From: Planctomycetota bacterium
GTDB lineage: Bacteria; Planctomycetota; Phycisphaerae; FEN-1346; JAACEH01
DNA: 64,000 nucleotides
Direction: 5' to 3'
Assembly: GCA_016935955.1 (NCBI GenBank)
Contig: JAFGPY010000290.1
Span: forward strand, 17,759 to 81,758
Part shown: piece by piece, positions 1 through 8,500 of the stretch
Numbering within the stretch: the stretch's first letter is position 1
How the letters are laid out: every line of letters begins with the position of its first letter
Notes under the pieces: generated by a model
What the model was told of the DNA's origin: nothing
Database searches by the model: none
The model's input: only the letters and a program-made list of their open reading frames with translations
Translations under genes and position numbers: made by a program

Positions 1-1049
1 TCGACGTCCTTGACGCCTTGCTTCTCGACGATCTGCTGAGGCACCACGGTCGGCGCATTATAGCACATGTCCTCGCCGTGCTTGGTGACTTTGCACGACT
101 CGATGCGGCCGCTCTTGACGACCACCTCCACCTGGACCGCGCCGCGGTAGCCCTGGGCGCTGCCGCTGTACGAACCGTCGGCCACCTTGGACAGGTCCAG
201 CCTGTCGAACACCTGCACTGTTTCCGCGGCCGCCCTGGCTCGTTCCTGGTTGCGCTTGATATCGCGGCCGCCCTGCTTGACGGCGAGGGCTTTCTGATAG
301 TACTTCAGGGCCTCGTCATACTTGCCGTGTTGCCGACAGGCGTCGCCGGCTGCAAGGTAGGCCGCATCGGCCCAGTTGCTTTCCGCCTTCTTCTCGGCCA
401 CGGCCAGGGCGGTCTTCAGATCGCCCATCTCAGACCACAGCCGGACGACGTCGCTGTCGCGGGTCGTGTCGGCGCCGACCTTGCGGAGCATGGACTCGGC
501 CGTCGACTTGGCGCCGAGTTTCCAGTAACAGGATATCAGCTTGACGCGGCCGAACTGGTCGCCCTTGCCCAGCCAGAAGGCCGCCCGCGCGTAGTCACGC
601 TCGTAGTTGTAGTAGGCGTTGCCCAGGGCGTTGATGGCCCGTTTCTGGGCCGTGGCATTGTCCTTGTTGACCGAAAGGATGTGGTGCAGCAGCTTGATGC
701 CTTCTCGCCATTTTCCGGGATTGGGGCTGATGACGCTGACCATATAGGCCCCCATCCGCTTCTGCGGCTGCCAACCTTCCCCCTTCGGACCGTCAGCCCA
801 AGTCAGGTCCAGCGTATCGGGGTACTTCAGCTCCACGGAGTCCCACCACTCGGGCGACGCCTTGCCCGCCTCCGCAATCAGCGCGTCCGCCTGGGCCTTG
901 CTCCTGACGGCCGGCTTGGTCTCGTCCGTGGACGACTTCGCCGTCGCTTGCGCCAACAGGATCCCGCTGCCCCCAGCAACTTCCTGCAACGACACCTGCC
1001 CGACGACAACTGCCAATCCCACAGCGATTCCCAGCGCCATTCTGCTCAT
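1..1049 (-). CDS. TPR plus FMN-binding-domain secreted protein (3' end cut by window edge)
   Basis: The reading frame is open from an ATG at 1049 to the left edge, giving about 349 codons with no stop, so the C-terminus is missing. The protein starts MSRMALGIAVGLAVVV, a probable signal peptide or anchor. Two TPR-like helical pairs follow: one around residues 115-150, and one near 225-255 containing YDEALKYYQKALAVKQ. The last 60 residues match the FMN_bind family: a DGSYSGSAQGYRGAVQVEV start, then a VKSGRIESCKVTKHGED strand. The SGAT flavinylation site would lie just past the edge and cannot be seen. FMN_bind domains carry covalently attached FMN in extracytoplasmic electron transfer. The start is supported by GGAGG 11 nt upstream. 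It lies downstream of the symporter gene on the same strand; shared transcription is possible but unproven. Confidence 0.8.
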   Translation of the reverse strand, partial: MSRMALGIAVGLAVVVGQVSLQEVAGGSGILLAQATAKSSTDETKPAVRSKAQADALIAEAGKASPEWWDSVELKYPDTLDLTWADGPKGEGWQPQKRMGAYMVSVISPNPGKWREGIKLLHHILSVNKDNATAQKRAINALGNAYYNYERDYARAAFWLGKGDQFGRVKLISCYWKLGAKSTAESMLRKVGADTTRDSDVVRLWSEMGDLKTALAVAEKKAESNWADAAYLAAGDACRQHGKYDEALKYYQKALAVKQGGRDIKRNQERARAAAETVQVFDRLDLSKVADGSYSGSAQGYRGAVQVEVVVKSGRIESCKVTKHGEDMCYNAPTVVPQQIVEKQGVKDV

Positions 1050-1239
1050 CGCCCCATTCACCTCCGTCAGACATGCGCGATAGCCGTCGCCGCACAAGGC
1101 GGCCGCGAGCGACGTGCTCAGAGTGGTTTAACGTCGGTTCCGTCACGAAGTTGCAGAGAATTCCCGCCCAGCAGCAGTCCCGGCAGCGCAAAGGCTATCG
1201 CGAGGCGCGATCGTATGTCTCGTGCAACAATGGCAGGCC

Positions 1240-3120
1240 CTAGTCGCGGCCGAAACACCGCTCGAGATGCTCCGTTGCAGGTGGCTTGGTCATCAGGCTG
1301 ACCACGACGGCCGTCAGGACCGACAGCGGCAGCGCGATCAGAATCGGATCGACCACCGGCCAGTTCGGATAGTCGGCCAAGATGCTGGGCTTGCCGCCGG
1401 TCAGCTTGAAGACCAGCCCGATGGCGGCCGCTTCCTGGGCCTTGACCAGCAGCAGCCAGAAGGCCGTCACGACGAAACCGACAATCATCGAGGCGATGAC
1501 CGCAGGGCGGGTCATCCGCCGGAAGAACAGTCCGCCGACAAACGCCGGCAGAAAAGCCGACGCGCAGAGACCGAAGAAGATGGCCGTGGCCCGGGCGACT
1601 ATGTAGCCGCCGCGCGCGAAGTACGCCACCAGGGCCGCAAGGACGATGCCGATGATGATGCCCATGCGTACCACCGGGATGGTCCGCGCGGACTGGTCCT
1701 CACTCTGCGGCAGGAACTGCTGATAGACGTCGCGGCCGAGGCTGGTGCCCAGGGCGTGGAACTGGCTCGACAAGGTGCTCATGGCGGCGGCAAGCAGCGT
1801 CAGCAGGAACAGCAACCCGAACCACTTGGGCATGGCGCGGCTGACGTAGATTGGAATGATGCTGTCGGAGTTGAGCATCCAGCGGTCGCCCTTCTGGACG
1901 ACGGCGCGAGTGAAGCTGGTGGCCATGGGCCGCACCTCGACGTCGCCGTCGGGAAGCGTGGTCATCTCAGCGTGCGGCATGATGGCGGCGTCCTTGTCGA
2001 GACCGTAGTGGATCAGGTGCGTGTCGGCCTTGCCGTCGCCCGACGTGTCGATGTGCAGCAGCCGGCAGCGGGACGTCTTCTCCACGCCGCGTTCCTTCTT
2101 GGTGATTACGGCCGTGTCCTCGGTCACCGACACGAGGCCGCCGCGGACCACCTCGTACTTGTGGAAGTAGACGTTGCTCAGTGATCCGACCGTGTAGGCA
2201 ACGCCGGGCATCACCAGCATAAAGATGCCGCCCAGGATTACGGCGCGGTTCAGCTCGCGCTTCGACTTGACAGTCATGAAGCGAACTGCCAGCTGCGGCT
2301 GGGCCAGCACGCCGATACCGACGCCCAGCAACAAGGTGCCGCAGACGATCCACCAGAGGTTGTACTTCGGGTCGCCCCACCCGGCTTCCGGGAAGGCCGT
2401 CCACCCGCGCTGGCCGATGGCTTTGAACCCGATGAAGGCCTGATCGGCCATGGCCTTCAGGTCGTTGTGCCCCTTCTGGATGCCGCCCACCATCACGTAT
2501 GTGGCCACGAGCAGCACGATCATGCCCAGCACCATGATCGAACCTTGCAGGGCGTCGGTATACATCACGCCCTTGAGGCCGCCGGCGATCACGTAGGCCG
2601 CAACGATCACGCTCAGGATCAGTAGTGCCGCCCCGTAGTCGATGTTGAACTGCGTGTGCAGGAACTCGCTGCCGCCAATCAGCACGGCCCCGGCATAAAG
2701 CGGAATGAACAGGAAGATCACCAGGCCCGACAGCACCTGCACGGCGCGGCTGTTGAACCTGCGGCCGAGCAGTTCCGGAAACGTGTGAGCCTCCAGACGA
2801 TGCCCCATGCGGCGGGTGCGCTCGCCGAAGAAGACGAAGGCAATAAAGACGCCCACGAAAATGTTCAGGAACACCAGCCACATCAGGCTCATGCCGAACA
2901 TGCCGGCCACGCCGCCAAAACCTACGATCGCGCTGGTGGAGATGAACGTCGCGCCGTAGCTCATGGCCATGACGAACGGGTGGGCCTTGCGCCCGGCGAC
3001 CATGTAGTCGGCCGCGGTCTTCGTTCCCCGGTAGCCCAGCCAGCCGAGGTAACCGACCACCAGCAGATAGAGCAGCGTCACCAGTATCTCGGGCATACCC
3101 ACTGCTTGGGCAACAATCAT
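1240..3120 (-). CDS. Sodium:solute symporter (SSS family) with an inserted soluble segment
   Basis: This 626-aa polytopic inner-membrane transporter has the SSS signature GGLKGVMYTDALQG at residues 180-193 and the TM1-type stretch YMVAGRKAHPFVMAMSYGATF, expected of Na+-coupled uptake carriers (sugars, amino acids, carboxylates). The substrate cannot be read from sequence. Unusually, residues about 320-418 form a hydrophilic block between two transmembrane stretches. It contains an EF-hand-like loop, DTSGDGKAD (358-366), and a run of strands; family members of ordinary length (roughly 500-550 aa) lack it. The ATG at 3120 has GGAGG six nt upstream. The gene lies 57 nt after a 56-aa membrane protein on the same strand, a pairing typical of these symporters in Planctomycetota-like genomes. 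Confidence 0.9.
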   Translation of the reverse strand: MIVAQAVGMPEILVTLLYLLVVGYLGWLGYRGTKTAADYMVAGRKAHPFVMAMSYGATFISTSAIVGFGGVAGMFGMSLMWLVFLNIFVGVFIAFVFFGERTRRMGHRLEAHTFPELLGRRFNSRAVQVLSGLVIFLFIPLYAGAVLIGGSEFLHTQFNIDYGAALLILSVIVAAYVIAGGLKGVMYTDALQGSIMVLGMIVLLVATYVMVGGIQKGHNDLKAMADQAFIGFKAIGQRGWTAFPEAGWGDPKYNLWWIVCGTLLLGVGIGVLAQPQLAVRFMTVKSKRELNRAVILGGIFMLVMPGVAYTVGSLSNVYFHKYEVVRGGLVSVTEDTAVITKKERGVEKTSRCRLLHIDTSGDGKADTHLIHYGLDKDAAIMPHAEMTTLPDGDVEVRPMATSFTRAVVQKGDRWMLNSDSIIPIYVSRAMPKWFGLLFLLTLLAAAMSTLSSQFHALGTSLGRDVYQQFLPQSEDQSARTIPVVRMGIIIGIVLAALVAYFARGGYIVARATAIFFGLCASAFLPAFVGGLFFRRMTRPAVIASMIVGFVVTAFWLLLVKAQEAAAIGLVFKLTGGKPSILADYPNWPVVDPILIALPLSVLTAVVVSLMTKPPATEHLERCFGRD

Positions 3121-3177
3121 GGCCGTCCTCCATCGTCCTGGGCGTCTGTCTTGCCGCCTGTCATGGATGAGTCCACA

Positions 3178-3348
3178 TCAGAATTGCTGTTCGACCTTCT
3201 TCTCTTCGGCAGCCCAGCGAACGTCCTCGCTGCCGATCTCGTCGCGCCCGCGGTTCCAGGCCGCCAAGCCGTAGACGACGCACAGCACGGCGCTGCCGAT
3301 GGACAGCAGATAGCCCAGCAGGACCCACGTGTCGTCGATACCCCACAT
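3178..3348 (-). CDS. Small single-span symporter accessory protein
   Basis: This 56-residue protein begins MWGIDDTWVLLGYLLSIGSA, has one hydrophobic helix (about residues 8-30), then a charged tail rich in E, R and K. It matches my memory of the small accessory proteins encoded just ahead of SSS symporters, which probably sit beside the transporter in the membrane. I chose the ATG at 3348 because GGA lies nine nt upstream and the helix is N-terminal; a frame extension to 3396 adds only a basic, unlikely leader. The symporter begins 57 nt downstream, so co-transcription is likely. The exact role is unknown. Confidence 0.75.
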   Translation of the reverse strand: MWGIDDTWVLLGYLLSIGSAVLCVVYGLAAWNRGRDEIGSEDVRWAAEEKKVEQQF

Positions 3349-3466
3349 GCCAGACCGTCCTTTCCGAGATGTCTGCAACAGCCGCGAAATGTACACTCGA
3401 GGGTCTTAAGTTTGACCGAATCAATAGCAAAAAGCAAGATACTTCCCGCATAGGCGCCCGCGCGCA

Positions 3467-3505
3467 CCAAGGGCGCCGCCATCAAAACGGTTGCGGCGCC
3501 CTTGG
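3467..3505 (-). terminator. GC-rich perfect 13-bp hairpin after the 671-aa gene
   Basis: The arms CCAAGGGCGCCGC (3467-3479) and GCGGCGCCCTTGG (3493-3505) are exactly complementary around a 13-nt loop. The hairpin starts 33 nt past the stop codon at 3538. No U tract follows on the minus strand, so it may be a non-canonical terminator or an mRNA-stabilising stem. It separates the two minus-strand units. Confidence 0.6.
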
Positions 3506-3537
3506 CTCGCCATCCACTGCGACGCGGAGCGATTGTC

Positions 3538-5553
3538 CTACTTGGCTACTTCCCAACCGCTGTACTGCACCTCAAAGTAGAGCTTGTCGTGTGGCATAGC
3601 CAGGATCTTTTCGAGCTTGAACTGCTTGCCGCCGATCGGCAACCGCACACGAATTGGCGTCGCGCCCGCTGCCGCCGCCTGCTGATCTGCCTGCTGGTCG
3701 GCCATCTGCTGCAACAGCTGCGTCTCGGCCGCGGTATTCACCGTCACCACCTTCACGCCGCGATCGACCGACAGCGTCGTGAACTGCTCGACCAGCGACA
3801 GCGGACCGCTGAAGCCGCTCTTGCCCCAGCCAATCGTGTAGCTGCCTTCGGCCGGCAGATAGTAGGTGAACATCACATGCATAACCGGCACCGCGCAGGT
3901 CGGCAGCTCCACGTGCAGCGTCCCCTTGGCCGGAGCTACCGTCTCGGGCGTCTCCACGTAGACGATTTCCACCGGGAAGGCCGTCAGTTCGCGGCTGTCG
4001 GCCGTGCTGCGAATCAGCGGCACGAGCACCTGCCCCTGCTGGTCTTTGGCCGGCGAGACGGTGTTGCCGCTCACCGAGACCGACCAGATGTCGGCCTTCT
4101 CGGGCATCGACAGGCGGAGGAACTGGTTGCGGTTGTTCCGCACGCTGTAGATGACCTTGGTCATGCGGCGGCCGTCGTTGAGCTGCATCGACGTGAAGGC
4201 CGCACTGTCCACCAGGGTCATCAGCACCGACACCTCGTCGTGCTTGCGGATCTGAAGCGGAATCGTGAACGAATCGGCGGCATAGCGGAACGCCAGCAGC
4301 ACGGGCTGATTGGTCATGGCCACGATGTCGGCCGGCAACTGCCGCGCATCAATGCTCGTGGCGCCTTCGAGCGCACCGGCGGCAATCTCCACGTTGGCCA
4401 CCGCGATCACGCCGACGAAGCCCTTCTCCCGCTCCACGCCCACGGCCCGGATGACCGGTACCGTCGCACCGTCCGTCGTCGCCACCTCGTAGGCCACGCG
4501 AAGCGTGTACGAGCCGATGACCTCGCGGCTCAGTACCACCTGAAGCTCGCCCTGGGACGCCTCGCGCCAGTCCTGGACGTTGGGCCCGTTGACCGTCAGG
4601 ACGCGTGCCCCGGCCGGCACCGCAAGCTTCAACTCACGGATGCCGGAATGCAGAATATTGACGTTAACCGCCTCCTGGCACAGCAGCACGCCGTCGGCCA
4701 CGGCCACCAGGGTGTGCGTCTCGGCATAGAGTTTCGGCGGCACCTCTTCGGCCTTCGGCAAGGCCCGCTCCCACGAGACCGCCACGGCCACGCCGGCCGG
4801 AACGGCGGCCGTAGTCTTTGACTTGCCCGCGGCCGATTTCGTGACCAGCGACTGGGCGTTGGCCACTTTGACCTCGACGTTCTCGCGATCGATCTCCAGG
4901 TCCATCAAGCTGGCCCCGGCGGCAACGCGCTGGAAACCGACGCGGTTGATGCCGGCGTCCTTCTCGACGCTGACGGCAAAAGGAATCGTCACATCCATCG
5001 ACTCCGCCTTATCGGTCAGCAACTCATAGATCGCGCCGTTGGCGTTCAGATAGGCGCCGTTCGGCAATTGCGGCTCGCCCACCAGGGCCACCGAAGCCGG
5101 CAGCAACGGGATGCGTTTCCAGCCCTTCTTCTTCAGCACGTTGATGGTCGCCTTCAACGTGAACAGGGCGCCGTCGTCGGTCAGCGTTCCGGCGTACTCG
5201 CTGCGCGTGATGACGTAGTCGGTCGGCGGCAGGCCACCCTCTTCCTTCTGCTGGATCGACCAGTTCAGCAGGGCCTTGAACTGTTCCCAAGGCAGGTCAA
5301 CCGTCGTGCCGCCTTCGAGACGAATGTCGACGCCCAGCAGGTTGCGGACCTCGTCCCAGGGAATCGTAATCACCTGCTGTCCCTTCTTGTCGGGGTCGTA
5401 GCCGGTGATCTTGATGAACTCTTCCCACGTCAGGATCACCTTGCTGCCGTCCCCATTGCCTCCCGGGGCCGCGACGGGCTGGGCCTGGGCCGCCAGCGGC
5501 ACGACCGTTGCCAGCAGCACAATCGCCGCCGCCATGATCTTCATCCGTTTCAT
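3538..5553 (-). CDS. Secreted protein of unknown function, paralogous to its upstream neighbour
   Basis: The product has 671 aa and a clear signal peptide (MKRMKIMAAAIVLLATVVPL, cleavage after AQA near residue 25). The rest is predicted strand-rich, with no enzyme motif I recognise. It shares two modules with the 1522-aa protein upstream. One is an N-terminal block around PPTDYVITRSEYAGTL (partner: PPVDYVDELADYRLAV). The other is a later block running from a VRNNRNQFLRLSMP segment to LIRST...FPVEIVYV (partner: IRNRTRQFLEVELP and LERST...FPVEIVCL). The ATG at 5553 overlaps the upstream stop as ATGA and has AGGAG seven nt upstream, so the two are translationally coupled. A role as a periplasmic or surface structural component is a guess. 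Confidence 0.85.
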   Translation of the reverse strand: MKRMKIMAAAIVLLATVVPLAAQAQPVAAPGGNGDGSKVILTWEEFIKITGYDPDKKGQQVITIPWDEVRNLLGVDIRLEGGTTVDLPWEQFKALLNWSIQQKEEGGLPPTDYVITRSEYAGTLTDDGALFTLKATINVLKKKGWKRIPLLPASVALVGEPQLPNGAYLNANGAIYELLTDKAESMDVTIPFAVSVEKDAGINRVGFQRVAAGASLMDLEIDRENVEVKVANAQSLVTKSAAGKSKTTAAVPAGVAVAVSWERALPKAEEVPPKLYAETHTLVAVADGVLLCQEAVNVNILHSGIRELKLAVPAGARVLTVNGPNVQDWREASQGELQVVLSREVIGSYTLRVAYEVATTDGATVPVIRAVGVEREKGFVGVIAVANVEIAAGALEGATSIDARQLPADIVAMTNQPVLLAFRYAADSFTIPLQIRKHDEVSVLMTLVDSAAFTSMQLNDGRRMTKVIYSVRNNRNQFLRLSMPEKADIWSVSVSGNTVSPAKDQQGQVLVPLIRSTADSRELTAFPVEIVYVETPETVAPAKGTLHVELPTCAVPVMHVMFTYYLPAEGSYTIGWGKSGFSGPLSLVEQFTTLSVDRGVKVVTVNTAAETQLLQQMADQQADQQAAAAGATPIRVRLPIGGKQFKLEKILAMPHDKLYFEVQYSGWEVAK

Positions 5554-8500
5554 TCTGTCGCTCCTTTCCAAACGTAGTCGCAGTGGATGGCGAGACGGTC
5601 GGTCGGCTTGACCAGCCGCTTCTCGAACTTGATGAACTGTCCCACATGGGGCACGTCGATGGTCTGCGGAACCTCGGCGAACCGGATGCCGGCCGCATCG
5701 ATCTTCTCGGTCCAGTGCTGCATCTCGCCGGCACGGATCGCCGTCAGGTAGCGGCCGTTGTCGACCAGGATGTACTTCTCGTGCGGCAGGTTGATCGGGT
5801 TGCCGATCACGTTGACGGTGTTGTAGTCCTCGCCGCCAAACTGGATGTTGCCCGTCCATCCGTTGGCGAACTGGGCATCGGTGCCGACGAGGGCCTCCTG
5901 GAAGCTCTCATTGTTGCCGATCACCCGACGCTCGATGTCCTGCTTGGCGTCCAACTCCAGGAGGGTTCGCATCTGGGCCTCGTCAATCACGGTGAAGCTC
6001 ACATCATTGTTGCCTGATGTGAACTCGATGCCCAAGTCGCGAACCTCCGGGACCATGACGTTCAGGTTGATGCTGTTGACCGGCACCTTCTGACCGAGGT
6101 TGAAGGCCGCCTTGCCGGCCAGGAAGCCTTTGAGTTCGCCCGTGGATATCGGAGCCGTCGTGGTCCGAACGGCCTGCGGCAACGACGTGGCCGCAGGCTG
6201 GTCAAAGGCCATCATCCCCTCGCTACGGAAGTTGACGTTGTAGCGGGCCGAGAGGTCCACATGGTCAATCGAGACCTCAACCAGCTCTTCACCCTCAGGC
6301 TCCTCGGCCACCCAGTACCTGAGGTCGTTGTACCATTGGTTGAATTCAGGACTCCCGCTCGACGGAGAAGGAGACTCTCCCATTCCACCGCGGAGATCGC
6401 CGCCGCGGCGCCCCTCGAAACTGTCTGCGATAAATCCGCCCCCGCCAACATTGATGGTCATGGTGCCGTCTGCCCCCTGAAGCGCGACACGCCCCGCGCC
6501 AAAGCCCGGGACGGGTTGGTTGGCCGTTCGGAATCCGAATGACGGACTCTCGCCACTTGGGCGGCGCAAGCTCGGCTGCCCGGACGGGACCTCCCCGTTC
6601 ATGGCCCAGGAATAGTTGCGGCTGATGAACTCCTGGAACTGCTTATCCTCGGCCACCTTCCCAGCCAAGTTGCCGTCGGTCGCAAACATCGTGCCCATCA
6701 CCGGCATGTCGCCCAGTTTCGGAGAAGGCTGCGCGGTAGCCGGGGGAAGTTCCGTGTAGTTCCACGCGGGTTGCTCCTGCGGCGAACCGGCAGGTGTCAC
6801 GTTGAAGGTCAAGTCCATGCCCTGCCCGCCCACAACCGGACGCCTGCCGTCCAGTGACGCGGCACCCTGCCCTGTGTCCGCTGTCTCCGTGATGACCTTG
6901 CGTGCTCGCTGCGTGATGATGTTGGCGCCGATCTCGACCTGCGGTCCTTGGGCCGCCTGGAGCTTCTCGATCAGGGCCTCGACCTGTCGCTGCTGTTCGC
7001 CCGTGCCCTTCACGACAAGGCTGCCGTGCGAAACCGCGACGGTCGGCCGCCCGTCGTCGATTCCGGGCTTGGTCACACGGCCGCCCGGAGCGGCATCGAG
7101 CAGGTCCATGACCAGCTTTTTGGCCTGATCGATGTTGCCGTCCACCCTGTGGAGCACCGTCGGCATGTCTTCGTGGTAGGCCGCAGCGGGCTGTGTGGGC
7201 TTGCCGTCCCTAAGCGCATCCTGAACCGCGTTGATTTGCCCGTTGCCCGCCCGGCCGCTACGGTCCCGGACCAACTCACGGACTTCCTGATCTTGCTCTT
7301 GAGCTTGACGCCCTCGTTGGGCGTCACCTGGCACAACACTCCGCAAGCCTTGATCGCCTTGGACAACGCCCAGCCTCGACAGCCGCTCTCTCAGCTCCGG
7401 AGTCAACTGCTCAAGTTCCACGGCCTTCTCATCCCCTTCGACCATCCGCCGGCGGCGCTCCGTGAGATCGCGCCATTCCTCGGCGTTGGGATACGTGTAT
7501 ACCCGAGCGGTCAAAGGCAGCATCCCCCTGATCACCTCGCGGGTCTCGACCGAGCCTTCGGTCGCGGGTGCCGTGGACTGCTGCTGAGTGAGCAGACGAT
7601 TCATCTCATTCTGGGTGAGCACTCTGGACTTGGAGGCCCCTTTGCCCTGGGCTCCGGCCGCTTTCACGACCAGTTCCCCAAGCTCCCTGTTGATGCGGTC
7701 GCCGTCGGCGTCCTCGCCGGTGAACAGACTCGTGCTGCCGCCACCCGTGCCGCCCTGGGATTGGACTGTAGCCCGCATCTGGCGAATCGTGTTGAGGGCC
7801 TCTTCGTAGCGGCCTTGGGACTTCAGTTGGTCTACGCGGGCCCACATCTGTTCGGTCTGGGCGGCCACGGAACGATCGACTTCGGCCAATCGCGCCTCGA
7901 CCTCGCGCAGCAGCGCGTCCTGTTCGCGTTTGGACTCGCCGCGGGCCACGAGCTTCTCGCCCAGGGCGACAGCCGCCCGGAACTGCTCGACGGCTTCGGC
8001 CGCTTTGCCGGTTTGGGCCGCCTGGCGTCCCTGCTCCAGGAACTCACGCTGCTGCTGGACCAGTTTCAGGTTGCTGGCGGAAATGTCCTCCTTGACCTGC
8101 TGCATGGCGGCCTTTTTCGAGACATCGTCGCCGTCCTGCGACCAACCTTCCGGCAACGCGGCATTGCCCATGTAAAGGGCCGCGTTCCCCGCGTAGACCG
8201 ACTCGGGCGCAAGCTCGACGGTCTTCCGGAAAGCCTCGACGGCCTTGTTGAATTCGCCCTTGTCGTAGAAGCCCTTGCCGGCGCGGTAGTAGTTGCGGGC
8301 CAACAGGCTCGACGTCGGCAGGTCTACACCGCTGAGGTTGAGCCTGCTCCCAAAACCACTCTGGGGCTCATCGGTTACCGGTGGCGTGCCTTGGATATCG
8401 ACTTCCTTGAACACGGTTCCCCCCGCCGCTTTCTCGGCACGACCATATCCGAGCGTGGCCTTGGCCGTTTTGCTGGCGTACTCGTCCACGCGCTCCAGGG

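Noticed and set aside
18..1301. 427-codon plus-strand open frame at the left edge
   Set aside because: The minus strand encodes the TPR/FMN-binding protein across the same bases.
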